A stretch of DNA of 64,000 bases, from positions 1,426,001 to 1,490,000 of the forward strand of contig NZ_CP012898.1 in NCBI RefSeq assembly GCF_001310225.1, given 5' to 3'. The notes beneath the pieces are model-generated. The model worked only from the letters and a program-made list of their open reading frames with translations, was not told the origin of the DNA and did no database searches. The stretch is from Pseudalgibacter alginicilyticus. Lineage in GTDB: Bacteria; Bacteroidota; Bacteroidia; Flavobacteriales; Flavobacteriaceae. Positions 1-8,927 of this stretch are shown piece by piece. Position 1 is the first letter of the stretch; each line of letters opens with the position of its first letter. A program made the position numbers and the translations under genes.

Positions 1-610
1 GTATTGGATTATATGTGGTATATACCCAATTATCTAAATTCCAAATCAAACCACTTTGTTGGTGTTCCAAGTTACCACCTCTTCTGTTTTCATTGTAATA
101 TACACGTTCTTTTTTATCTGCAACTCCGTCACCATCTGTATCTTTATAACTCCACAAATCATAGGAATATGTTTCATTTACAATTAACTCGTTTTCTAAT
201 GGCAGTATCATTCTTGGCAACATTAAACTATCAATAAACACGGTACTTTTATCCATTTTTCCATCACCATCTAAATCTTCTAATAATTTTATTTTACTAA
301 TAGATCTATTTGTTCCAGTACCATCCACATCTTGCATATACGTGTTCATTTCTGCAACAAACATACGTCCATTTCCATCCCATGCTATAGCTACAGGCTC
401 ATCAATCATAGGTTCACTAGCCACTAACTCAACTTTATAACCTTCAGGCAAATAAAATGTTTTCATACTTTCTTCAGGTGAATGAAAAGTAGAAGGCGCC
501 TCCCTTATTATTTCTGGCTTTTCATAAATTTTTTCTGAGTATGCTTTTTGTTTACAATTAAAAAAACCAAGAAAAATTAATAACAAATAGTAAAATCTTT
601 TTAAAATCAT
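1..610 (-). CDS. PVC-type / sorbosone-dehydrogenase-like lipoprotein, N-terminal part (cut by window edge)
   Basis: An open frame starts with ATG at 610 and stays open to the left edge (203 codons), so only the N-terminus is visible. The protein begins with a hydrophobic segment ending in FFNC, a plausible Bacteroidota lipoprotein signal. It continues with LPEGYKVELVASEP and a stretch IAWDGNGRMFVAEM, the opening of the seven-bladed propeller found in membrane-bound dehydrogenase-like proteins (often annotated PVC-type haem-binding or DUF7133). Two DxDGDG-type loops (LEDLDGDGKMD, KDTDGDGVAD) are typical of this group and may bind calcium. In the family a cytochrome c domain usually follows the propeller, but it would lie outside the window. 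Redox substrate unknown. It lies 113 bp downstream of the sulfatase at 724 and could be co-transcribed with it or form the edge of the locus. Confidence 0.65.
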   Translation of the reverse strand, partial: MILKRFYYLLLIFLGFFNCKQKAYSEKIYEKPEIIREAPSTFHSPEESMKTFYLPEGYKVELVASEPMIDEPVAIAWDGNGRMFVAEMNTYMQDVDGTGTNRSISKIKLLEDLDGDGKMDKSTVFIDSLMLPRMILPLENELIVNETYSYDLWSYKDTDGDGVADKKERVYYNENRRGGNLEHQQSGLIWNLDNWVYTTYNPI

Positions 611-723
611 TTTGTTTTATCATTATTTTATTGAAGAAAATAACCCATTTATCTCTCCATCAATTATTTGGGAATTCACCCAATTTTTCAATTGATAAAA
701 ATACTAAATCCATTTATGATTTA

Positions 724-2568
724 TCATAATTTTTGAATAGTTGCATAATATGCTCCCAATTCCTCTTTTGAATCTAAGGTAAACCATGTTTGAAGGTGTG
801 TTTCACCTTGTTCAAGTTCTACTTCAAATTCTACAAATTCATCACTTGGATTTACATCTTTACTTATTTCTTTATTTTGAATATTAATTTTAGCTTTTTC
901 AATAATCAAAACTTTACTCTTTTTACTTTCTGTAACACTTGTTCCTGGAAGTGCTGAACGTAAGGGTGCCTTAGCATTTAAAGCTAAACGGGTTTCTTCT
1001 GGCCACCTACGAAGTTTTATATTATACATTCCTGTTTCAGCTACTTTAACACGCCAAAAACCATTATTTATTTGACCTTCTCTAATATGATCTTGTTTCC
1101 AAGGTGTAAAGGTTTCGCTATGCCAGTCATGGCAAAATAAAGTTGCTGGGTTTTCTGCTTGGTGTCCAATGATAAAATATGGCTTTTCTTCAAAAGTTGG
1201 AGAGATTTCTGCCCACCATTTATCATAAGCAGCTCTATATGCTTCAACTTTTTCTGGAAATTGGTCTGCAATATTTGTGCGTTGTTCAGGATCTAAATCT
1301 AAATTATACAATTCTGTCCCTTCCACCAATCTCCAATTCTGATGCATCAAAGCAGTTCGCTTCCAAGGCACAGGGTCAGTAGAGAACTGTGTGTTTACGT
1401 ATACGATTCTATCTTCAAAATTAGTTTTATCACCTTGTATTAGTGGAACTAAGCTTGAACCATCAAATTTTAAATCTTCTTTAAGTTCTAAACCACATAA
1501 GTCTATTAAAGTTGGTAATATATCATAATGCGCTGTTAATGTATTAATATCTTGACCAACATTAACGCCTCCATTTTTCCAATGAATATAGAAAGGTACT
1601 CGATGACCGCCTTCATACATACTGGCTTTTACACCACGCATACCAGCATTATTACCTTTAGCTATAAAACCATCTAAACGATCTTCTCCTTCTCCCATCT
1701 TATTTCCTGCGGCAGAACCATTATCGGCAGTAAAAATTAAAATGGTATTATCCATCAAATCAATAGATTTTAAGTATTCTACCAGTTTACCTATATTTTC
1801 ATCAATATTGGTAATCATTCCGTAAAAGGCTGCATTAGGAATGTTTTCATTATCCTTGTAGGGGGTTGAATATTTGTCATCTACCCAATAAGGCGAGTGT
1901 GCAGCGTTGGTTGAAAGATAACAAAAAAATGGTTTATCTTTTTGTTTTTCTATATACTGCATAGCTTTTTTGAACCATATATCTGTACTATAACCTTTAT
2001 ATTTTTTTAATTTACCATTATGAACATAAGTATCATCAAAATAATCATTATTCCAATAATCCATGGTTTGCCCTACACCTCCACCACCGTGCATTAAAAC
2101 GTCATCAAAACCCTTGTCTTGAGGTCTGAAAGGATAATTATCTCCTAAGTGCCACTTTCCAAACATGGCTGTATTATAACCATTGGCTTTAAATATTTCA
2201 GCCATAGTTTTTTCTTTTTCAAGAATAAGTGAACGCCCTTTTATGGTAAAAAACACCCCTGTTCTATAATTATGATGGCCTGTCATGATGGCTGCTCTAG
2301 TAGGTGCACATGTAGGACTCACATGATAATCTGTTAATCGTATACTCTCTGCATATAATTTATCAATGTTTGGAGTTTTAATCCATTCATTACCATGTGC
2401 AGCTATATCGCCATAACCAACATCATCAACCATAATCAGGATGACATTTGGCTTTTCATTCACTGTAGAAATTTCTTTTTTCTTTACTTCAGATTTACAG
2501 CTAACGAGCAATAAAGCAAAGCAAATAAATATAGTTTGAAATGTAATTTTTTTTAAATTAGGTTTCAT
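724..2568 (-). CDS. Sulfatase (formylglycine-dependent, S1 type), lipoprotein
   Basis: A 614-residue sulfatase that would remove sulfate esters from the glycan in the periplasm. The ATG is at 2568; the codon before it is TTG. The N-terminus is a lipoprotein signal ending LLVSC (Cys24). The metal-binding start VILIMVDDVGYGD and the formylglycine motif SPTCAPTRAAIMTG (Cys87) are intact, so the protein should be active once matured. A separate C-terminal domain of about 140 residues, with the marker LRRWPEE and ending in an LQTWF strand, is shared with the sulfatase at 6069. A fragment closely related to this gene survives at 5688-5817. The gene forms its own unit behind the operator at 2616-2678. 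The position attacked on the sugar cannot be read from the sequence. Confidence 0.93.
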   Translation of the reverse strand: MKPNLKKITFQTIFICFALLLVSCKSEVKKKEISTVNEKPNVILIMVDDVGYGDIAAHGNEWIKTPNIDKLYAESIRLTDYHVSPTCAPTRAAIMTGHHNYRTGVFFTIKGRSLILEKEKTMAEIFKANGYNTAMFGKWHLGDNYPFRPQDKGFDDVLMHGGGGVGQTMDYWNNDYFDDTYVHNGKLKKYKGYSTDIWFKKAMQYIEKQKDKPFFCYLSTNAAHSPYWVDDKYSTPYKDNENIPNAAFYGMITNIDENIGKLVEYLKSIDLMDNTILIFTADNGSAAGNKMGEGEDRLDGFIAKGNNAGMRGVKASMYEGGHRVPFYIHWKNGGVNVGQDINTLTAHYDILPTLIDLCGLELKEDLKFDGSSLVPLIQGDKTNFEDRIVYVNTQFSTDPVPWKRTALMHQNWRLVEGTELYNLDLDPEQRTNIADQFPEKVEAYRAAYDKWWAEISPTFEEKPYFIIGHQAENPATLFCHDWHSETFTPWKQDHIREGQINNGFWRVKVAETGMYNIKLRRWPEETRLALNAKAPLRSALPGTSVTESKKSKVLIIEKAKINIQNKEISKDVNPSDEFVEFEVELEQGETHLQTWFTLDSKEELGAYYATIQKL

Positions 2569-2615
2569 CAAATTAAACTTTTTAATGTGAATAATTTATA
2601 AAAATTTATTATCTA

Positions 2616-2678
2616 CGAAAGTAATTTTTTAAAAGCTATTACCCTATAACTTATGGCTCATTCACTATAAAACATCAA
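2616..2678 (-). promoter_or_regulatory. Activator-type promoter: direct-repeat operator plus -7 box (site a)
   Basis: On the plus strand, TATAACTTATGG at 2645 is followed exactly 21 bp later by TATAAAACATCA at 2666, with CATT at repeat positions 15-18. The -7-like box CGAAAGTA (minus strand TACTTTCG; consensus TAnnTTTG with one mismatch) lies at 2616-2623, leaving 21 bp to the operator edge. The sulfatase ATG is at 2568. The arrangement is identical at five other promoters in the window. The operator covers the place of the -33 box, as expected if an activator recruits the polymerase. Confidence 0.75.
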
Positions 2679-2808
2679 CTATTTAAAAAACTTTCACCTT
2701 AAAATCACCAAATATCCTTTGGTTTATTAAACTGCCATTTTGTAGATATATAAAAAAATAAGGTTTGGTTTTAACCATCTTTTTGTATAAACTTAAACAC
2801 AAGTCTTA

Positions 2809-5493
2809 TTAAATCTTAACAATCTTCTTGGTAATGACTTTAGTCTCATCGCTAATTTTTAAAACATAAACACCTCTTTGCACACCAGATAAACTAAGTG
2901 TTGGGTTGGTATTGTTTTTAGAGTTTACCTCCAATACTTTCTGCCCTTTTACATTATATAAAGCAATTTTAGTATCTCCACTTAAATTTGCATTGACCAA
3001 CGACACTGTAAGCTCTTTAGCTACAGGGTTAGGGAAAACACTAATATCATGAACCAAAGCATTTGAATTTACAGGTAAGGATTGTGATGAAAAACTAAAC
3101 CAATTTACATTAAACAAGTAACCAGTCCTTGTGCCTTTAAACACAAAATACACATCATTAACGCCCTCTGATAAATTAGGAATGTATACTGAATCTGTTA
3201 CCCAATTTTGCCAATCTCCTGAATTTGTTACTGGTATGGAGGCTATTAATGTTCCCGTTACAGCACCTAAACGCACCTCTATAGAACAATCGTTATATTT
3301 ACCAGCTGTTCTTGCATTTACAAATTGGACAGCTGTTAAATCAATATTTTCAAATTTCACCCAATCTCCATTATTAATATAACCAATATTTGAGCCTCCT
3401 TCAGAACTATCCCCTAACTGGATACCTAACATGCTATCGTAACATTCCGCTTCCATTAATTCTGCTGTTTTTGGGCATGCGTTATTAATATCTGCACAAT
3501 CATCATAAGTTAGTATTGTATTATTGGTACCATTATCGGTTACGCTGCCCCCACCACAATTTTTTATAGTATTTCCATTGGTGGTAGATTCAAGAACAAT
3601 ATCATATTCTGTTTCATTAGTAATGGTAGAATTATTTCCGGTCACCACAATAGCACGCTCTTCATCTGTATCAATAGGACCTGGAGTTCGGTGAAGAACG
3701 ATTCTGTGGTTATTTCCGAGAACGTCTATGATATTGTGTGGCCCCATGGCATGTGGAGAAGGAATGATAGTCCACTCTAAGTTCATATTACTTCTTCCTA
3801 ATCTAAAATCTGACAGCGGTGCATATGAAAAATTCCCACTTGAATTGGTAACATTTCCTCCTGCTGGTAAATTATAATTTGTAGCGCCGCAATCAATAGC
3901 GTTAGAGTTGCTTACATTGGCAGGCCCTCCTAAATATAAACGAATACCACCCCTCATTTTTTTTGCTGTACAATTTTCAACAGTAACGCTTCCCGGTATA
4001 CCGTACATTCTAAAAGCATCTTCACATAGCGAATGTACTTCATCTGTTGGTATTGGATCATTGTCATTTAATGGCAATTTATAATCTGAACGATACGGCA
4101 AATCGTATGTATTAGTTTCGTTATACAGTTCGCCTGTTGGACGCACTCTTCCTTCAACCATGGTATTTTTAATAACGGTTTCATCTGCATCACCCTGCAT
4201 ATAAATACCATGCCCAAATGCTCTTTGTTGCAGCTCTACATTATCAATTGTATTGCGTACACCAGTTATCAACAGTCCGCATCGTTTATCCAACCCATAC
4301 ACATTATCCGAACCAATACCGTAAATACTGCCATAACCATATGGGTAAGAACCTCGTACTGTTAACTTAATACCATCTATCAAATTATCTGCACCCGAAA
4401 CTCTCATGACGGCGGCTCCTCCTAAACCATAGGCTAAATTAGCTCGGTCTTGATTGTAAGCACTAAAATCAGTTATCTCGGTCAAACCATTTTTATAGGT
4501 ATCTTCTATTACGCCTCCTATAATGGTGTTATTATTACCTGAAACCACCAAATAAGATTCCTTAACACAACCCACAGGCACATTTATATAGGCACCCGTT
4601 AACGTAACGGTATTATTTGAACCAGAGAATGTAATGACCCTAGAACCACTAGCTAAATCATCTTCTAGATTATAGTTTCCAGGTGCCAAAGTAATTTCTC
4701 TATCACTTAACGTTACTACGGCTCTGAAATCGGCCAAAGTAGTAACTACTACTTGTGAATCGAGTAATATTGCCTTATCTTTAATAGTCATATCCCCCCA
4801 TATTGCGGCATTCTCATAAGCAGCAACATTATCCGTTGGCACATATGCCGTTATACTTGCTGCAGTTCCATTCCAACCTGCGTCAATGGTTGCTGGTACA
4901 GCCCCCTCAACCATTAAGGTTGATATATTTGTGCCTTGAAATGAATTCAATCCAAAGGAAGTCATAGTTGCAGGAATTGTCAATGTAGTCATAGCAGGAC
5001 ATTCCCTGAATGCTTGACTAGGCAATGTAGTTAGCCCCCCAAGGTCTACAGAACTTAGATTATCGCTTTGCCAAAACATTTGAGTACCAAAAGAAGTAAT
5101 TGTGTTAGGAGGTAAAACTACTGATATAAGACTATCCAGGTTACGGAAGGCTTTATCTCCAAATACTTCTCCATCAAGGAAAACAATAGATGTCAAACTT
5201 GTCATCCCGCGAAAACAATTTGCTTGAAATGTTTTATAACCCATTGGGATAATAGCAGTTGTAATACCTCCACCAAAACCTATAAAACTACTTGAAACCC
5301 CAGTAACATTATAAGTTGTTGATGTCGCTGAATCTGTGGCAATAATAGGAAATACTACATCTCCAGTTGCGGTTGTCTCCGAAACATATGCATCTAAACC
5401 AACTACCGTAAAAGTGTAATCTCCATCTGTAAATTGTGCCGGTGCAAATGCAATAGTAAAAAAAGCTATTAATAATAGTAATGTTTTTTTCAT
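2809..5493 (-). CDS. T9SS-secreted protein: BspA-like leucine-rich repeats + parallel beta-helix (lyase-like) + CBM6
   Basis: An 894-residue modular protein. Signal peptide about 1-19. Residues about 25-235 are BspA-type leucine-rich repeats (recurring FxGxxxLTSIxxP units). About 245-690 is a right-handed beta-helix of the family also found at 13952, 18170, 19628 and 32439, with the family marks GSYPYGYG (381-388), QRAFGHGIYMQ, VEGRVR, CEDAFRMY and MRGGIR. About 695-815 is a CBM6-like sugar-binding domain (AECYDSMLGIQ start, NGDWVKF). The last ~70 residues, starting VFPNPV and ending ITKKIVKI, are a type A T9SS sorting domain, so the protein is surface-bound or released. Its beta-helix is most like that of 32439. 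It is probably a glycan-cleaving enzyme on an acidic polysaccharide, but the family's chemistry is not known to me. It is alone behind its own operator. Confidence 0.88.
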   Translation of the reverse strand: MKKTLLLLIAFFTIAFAPAQFTDGDYTFTVVGLDAYVSETTATGDVVFPIIATDSATSTTYNVTGVSSSFIGFGGGITTAIIPMGYKTFQANCFRGMTSLTSIVFLDGEVFGDKAFRNLDSLISVVLPPNTITSFGTQMFWQSDNLSSVDLGGLTTLPSQAFRECPAMTTLTIPATMTSFGLNSFQGTNISTLMVEGAVPATIDAGWNGTAASITAYVPTDNVAAYENAAIWGDMTIKDKAILLDSQVVVTTLADFRAVVTLSDREITLAPGNYNLEDDLASGSRVITFSGSNNTVTLTGAYINVPVGCVKESYLVVSGNNNTIIGGVIEDTYKNGLTEITDFSAYNQDRANLAYGLGGAAVMRVSGADNLIDGIKLTVRGSYPYGYGSIYGIGSDNVYGLDKRCGLLITGVRNTIDNVELQQRAFGHGIYMQGDADETVIKNTMVEGRVRPTGELYNETNTYDLPYRSDYKLPLNDNDPIPTDEVHSLCEDAFRMYGIPGSVTVENCTAKKMRGGIRLYLGGPANVSNSNAIDCGATNYNLPAGGNVTNSSGNFSYAPLSDFRLGRSNMNLEWTIIPSPHAMGPHNIIDVLGNNHRIVLHRTPGPIDTDEERAIVVTGNNSTITNETEYDIVLESTTNGNTIKNCGGGSVTDNGTNNTILTYDDCADINNACPKTAELMEAECYDSMLGIQLGDSSEGGSNIGYINNGDWVKFENIDLTAVQFVNARTAGKYNDCSIEVRLGAVTGTLIASIPVTNSGDWQNWVTDSVYIPNLSEGVNDVYFVFKGTRTGYLFNVNWFSFSSQSLPVNSNALVHDISVFPNPVAKELTVSLVNANLSGDTKIALYNVKGQKVLEVNSKNNTNPTLSLSGVQRGVYVLKISDETKVITKKIVKI

Positions 5494-5524
5494 AATGGTT
5501 TAGTTTAATTGTTTTCAATAACAA

Positions 5525-5587
5525 CAAATTTATACCTATATAAATCAAACATCTATAACTTATAGTTCATTCTCTATAAAACATCTA
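5525..5587 (-). promoter_or_regulatory. Activator-type promoter: direct-repeat operator plus -7 box (site b)
   Basis: TATAACTTATAG at 5554 and TATAAAACATCT at 5575 on the plus strand are 21 bp apart, with CATT at positions 15-18 of the first unit. The -7 box CAAATTTA at 5525-5532 (minus strand TAAATTTG) matches TAnnTTTG perfectly and sits 21 bp from the operator edge. The target ATG is at 5493. Confidence 0.8.
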
Positions 5588-5687
5588 CGCTTTATAATGT
5601 TTTAATCTTTAGAAATTATTTTAGGATTAAAAATAATCTAATTAAAACCAACCTTAACACTTTCTAATTTCTTAGCTTTTTTTAACC

Positions 5688-5817
5688 CATAGTTTTTTCT
5701 TTTTCAAAAATAAGTGAGCTCCCTTTTATGAAGACCTGTTCTATAATTATGATGACCTGTCCATAGTGGCTGCTCTTATAGGTTTGCAAGTAGGACTCAC
5801 ATAATAATCTGTTAATT
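5688..5817 (-). pseudogene. Relic of a sulfatase gene (active-site segment)
   Basis: About 130 bases of this gap match, almost base for base, the segment 2203-2337 of the sulfatase at 724, including the region coding for the formylglycine site. Read on the minus strand it still gives SPTCKPIRAA (CKPIR in place of CAPTR). The frame is then broken by a small insertion and reaches a stop. An eight-base deletion relative to the intact gene is also visible. Neither flank extends the match, so this is a short leftover of a duplicated or deleted sulfatase copy. Confidence 0.82.
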
Positions 5818-6068
5818 TGGTCTGTTGTTATACCATCCTAGACTATTTTATTTCTATCTTGCCCGATACTAAAAATAAGAATAGCACATGTTTTACATTT
5901 AGCACCTTTACTAATCTTAATAATTCCATATTATCTATTTAAGTTCAAGTTGCATATATTCCCATTTATTATAATATATTATATCATTATTTATAATAAG
6001 CATCTCTAAATAAACTAATACATCCTAAGGTCACAATATCAAATGTTAACTCAAAAAAATTCAAAATT
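5818..6068. other. Gap without a gene
   Basis: No coding sequence is visible. The only structure is an AT-only inverted repeat (TTATTATAA ... TTATAATAA, about 5966-5999) downstream of the sulfatase stop at 6069. It might be a weak terminator, but it contains no G:C pairs. Confidence 0.4.
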
Positions 6069-7901
6069 TTAATTATTTTTTTCAACCAAACTCGCATAAT
6101 TATAATAAACCGCGCCTTCTATTTCTCCAGAAGTATTATAAAACCACGTTTGAATGAATGCTGGCCCTTTTGGTAAATTTTTCAATGTAAAAAGTACGCC
6201 ATCAGCATTTGGATTGGCATCTTTTTTTTCGTCAACATAAACTGTATCACCGTTCCATATTTTAATTCGAGCACTTGCTATGTTAAGAGCAACAGGAGAT
6301 TTATTGCTATTAAACACCTTATCAACTGGAGCGGTATTTAATGTTGTTTGATTTTCAATTTCTTTTGGCCATCGACGTAAATCAAATTTATACGTACCTG
6401 ATTTTTCAATATCAATAGCAATAAAACCACTACCCTCATCGCCTCTTGCAACATTACCTTGGTTCCAAATCACAGAATTATGAAAATCATGGCTATTTAG
6501 ACGTGTTTCTGGTTCCGAAGGGTTTCCTAATACAACACGGGTATATTCATCAGAACGTTCTTTAACTAAAATCCACCATTTTTCATATTCTTCTTTAAGC
6601 TCCTCTATAATAGCAATATACATAGAATTATTAATAACATTATTTTCTTGTTTTTCATCCTTAAGAACATCATAAAGTTCCCAATCAGAACTTTCATCCT
6701 TTCTAACTAATCGCCATTTATGAGTTATATTACCCCCTTCCCAAATATCTTTTTTAACAGAAACTTCTTTGAATTTTTCAACATTTTCAGTACGCATATT
6801 CACAATGGTAATTGCTCTATTTTTAAATTCATCTGGATCATTTGAAGCATCATTATCTAATAAGAGTTTAAAACTCTGTCCGTGAATTTTTAATTTCTCT
6901 GGTCTGTTTGATACATCATATAAACCAAGAACATCCATAAAAGTTGGCAACCAATCAATATGTGCTGTAAGTGGTGTAACATCTCGACCTTTACTTAATC
7001 CTCCAAGGTTACCATTTGGCCAACGGACAAAACAAGGGACTCTGGTTCCCCCATCATAAAAAGAACCTTTTCCTCCACGTAAATGAGTGCTTGACCCATT
7101 ATCTGTTGTAAAAATAAGAATGGTATTTTCTGCAATGCCTTTATCTTCTAAAAACTGTATAAGCCTACCCATATTCTTATCTATATTTTCTACGGTTCCT
7201 GTAAAAGCCTTAACACCTTCGCGAGCATCATCTGGCATATAATGAGGACTATGTGCGGTTGCGGTTGGGATATATGCAAAAAACGGTTTGTTTTTCTTAA
7301 TATTTTCATCCATAAATTCCATAGCTCTATTAAAAAAGAAATTTGTAGTAAATGCACCTTCTATATCATCTTTTTCATCTGTCATTTTCACTATAGAATC
7401 ATTCACCCATACGCTAGCACTATTATTTGTATTACCCCAATAATCTGGTTGCTGACCTGTTCCACCCCCTTTAGTCCAAGCTACATATTCAAAACCTCTA
7501 TCTTTAGGACGAAACGGATAATTATCACCTAAATGCCATTTAAAAAACAAACCTGTAGCGTATCCATTTTCTTTAAATATATCTGCCATGGTAATTTCAT
7601 CTGCTCTTAATTGATATCTTCCAAAAATGGTATGCCAAACCCCGGTTACATCATTAAATCTCCCAGTCATTAGAGCAGCTCTTGTTGGTGAGCAGGTTGG
7701 TGACACATGAAAGTCTGTTAGTCGTACACTTTGCTCTGCTAATTTATCAATATTAGGCGTTTGAGGCCCATTTGGGTTGTAATAAGTAAAGGCATTATGA
7801 CTGATATCATCAGGCATTACAAAAATAACATTAGGTCTGTTTTGTGAACAGACTGTTCCAAAAACTAAAAGGAACAATAAACTTATTTTAAATGTTTTCA
7901 T
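6069..7901 (-). CDS. Sulfatase (formylglycine-dependent, S1 type), secreted
   Basis: A 610-residue sulfatase with a cleavable signal peptide (about 1-19, ending VCSQ). It carries the opening metal motif NVIFVMPDDISHN and the formylglycine motif SPTCSPTRAALMTG (Cys70), so it is predicted active after maturation. The C-terminal ~140 residues (DLRRWPKE, FIQTWFYN) form the same accessory domain as in the sulfatase at 724, so the two are paralogues; VSPTC and SPTRAA are identical around the active site. The start is a clear ATG. It is the last gene of the long unit that starts near 21082, 109 bp after the gene at 8011, and should remove sulfate from oligosaccharides in the periplasm. Regiospecificity is not readable. 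Confidence 0.93.
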   Translation of the reverse strand: MKTFKISLLFLLVFGTVCSQNRPNVIFVMPDDISHNAFTYYNPNGPQTPNIDKLAEQSVRLTDFHVSPTCSPTRAALMTGRFNDVTGVWHTIFGRYQLRADEITMADIFKENGYATGLFFKWHLGDNYPFRPKDRGFEYVAWTKGGGTGQQPDYWGNTNNSASVWVNDSIVKMTDEKDDIEGAFTTNFFFNRAMEFMDENIKKNKPFFAYIPTATAHSPHYMPDDAREGVKAFTGTVENIDKNMGRLIQFLEDKGIAENTILIFTTDNGSSTHLRGGKGSFYDGGTRVPCFVRWPNGNLGGLSKGRDVTPLTAHIDWLPTFMDVLGLYDVSNRPEKLKIHGQSFKLLLDNDASNDPDEFKNRAITIVNMRTENVEKFKEVSVKKDIWEGGNITHKWRLVRKDESSDWELYDVLKDEKQENNVINNSMYIAIIEELKEEYEKWWILVKERSDEYTRVVLGNPSEPETRLNSHDFHNSVIWNQGNVARGDEGSGFIAIDIEKSGTYKFDLRRWPKEIENQTTLNTAPVDKVFNSNKSPVALNIASARIKIWNGDTVYVDEKKDANPNADGVLFTLKNLPKGPAFIQTWFYNTSGEIEGAVYYNYASLVEKNN

Positions 7902-8010
7902 GAGTAATTTATTTATTATGAATTTTCATTTTAGCCTTCAACACGGTTACTTTTTTTCTTGTCATTTGAGTTTATATCTTCAAAAACCTCCATTAGATAA
8001 ATATTTTATA

Positions 8011-8925
8011 TTATTTTAAAACTGGGTTTTCCATAATTTCTTTAACAAGTTCAGGACTTGTTTCCTCAATACCCGTTAGTATATACACAACCATACCCGC
8101 ATCCGAAGGGTCAAAATCACCTTTTTTAACGCAAGTTTCCATTCTTGAATAAAGCCATTCCCAAGCGCCTGTTTTGTATGCTTTACTATTTTTAGCCTCT
8201 GAGGTTTTTATCCAATCAAATTTTTCTTTTGAAGTTTTCAAGCCGTCATAACCTTCTCCTCCATTCTGATCGGCAATATGAATACATTCCAAACTCCCAC
8301 CTTCTTCTCCTGAAAAAGCAGTTTTAATTTCATTAAAAGTCCATCCTGAATGAATATCCCAAAAGTCTTTCTGTGGTTTATCACTATGGTTGTTGTTCCA
8401 ACCGGAATGCGAAATAAGCTTTACATATTTACGCTTAGAAACATCGGCACGATTAATAGCTTCCCCTACAACCTGCATAGGGCCAGCAGCAATAATAATT
8501 AAAGGATCATCTTCTGAAGATTTATTGATTTCATTACGCATAGCCGTATAAGCCACCTCTGCATTATCAACGGCACAAATAAAGTTTGTATTATTAAAAC
8601 CGAACCATTCTCCACCTTTTAAAGCACTTTCACGCATATGTTGATAGGAGTTCAATCCAGATTCTGAAGTTGGATGATCTTGATTGCTTCCCCAAATGTG
8701 ATCGCTATAGGTATAAAGCACTAAATTATCTTGAAGTCCCTTTGCTGCAAGTAAAGCCAAACTTAAAGGTGTTGCAGCCCAATCGTCATGATCGTGTTCA
8801 TTCCCATCAGAACTAATTGCTATTCGTCCTTTGCCTTGCCAAACCGGTGTTTGAGCAAAAATATTTCCCATATTCAACATGGAAATAATTAATCCGCAAG
8901 TAATAATAAACTTTGTGTTTTTCAT
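8011..8925 (-). CDS. Secreted nucleoside-hydrolase-like protein of unknown role
   Basis: A 304-residue protein with signal peptide (about 1-25, ending IFAQ). The start of the mature part reads GRIAISSDGNEHDHDDWAATPLSLALL (Asp40, Asp45, Asp47, Asp48). This acidic cluster before a helix resembles the calcium-binding DxDxxxDD start of nucleoside hydrolases and of DUF1593-type proteins. Later parts (LIIIAAGPMQVVGEAI, KYVKLISHSGWNN) fit the same alpha/beta fold. I do not recognise a characterised enzyme with this sequence. Placed between GH39 and a sulfatase in a sugar-degradation unit, it may cleave a glycosidic bond in this glycan rather than act on nucleosides. A remnant of a beta-helix gene abuts its start codon. 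Confidence 0.7.
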   Translation of the reverse strand: MKNTKFIITCGLIISMLNMGNIFAQTPVWQGKGRIAISSDGNEHDHDDWAATPLSLALLAAKGLQDNLVLYTYSDHIWGSNQDHPTSESGLNSYQHMRESALKGGEWFGFNNTNFICAVDNAEVAYTAMRNEINKSSEDDPLIIIAAGPMQVVGEAINRADVSKRKYVKLISHSGWNNNHSDKPQKDFWDIHSGWTFNEIKTAFSGEEGGSLECIHIADQNGGEGYDGLKTSKEKFDWIKTSEAKNSKAYKTGAWEWLYSRMETCVKKGDFDPSDAGMVVYILTGIEETSPELVKEIMENPVLK

Positions 8926-8927
8926 AT

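Noticed and set aside
4-237. Plus-strand open frame at the left edge
   Set aside because: It lies on the opposite strand of a clear lipoprotein gene (1-610 minus) and has no recognisable protein features.
714-729. Hairpin TTATGA/TCATAA at the end of the sulfatase gene at 724
   Set aside because: Only six A/T-rich pairs, overlapping the stop codon and with no G:C core; too weak to call a terminator.
2775-2795. Possible terminator GGTT...AACC after the gene at 2809
   Set aside because: Four-pair stem only, though followed by a U-run; not strong enough to list.
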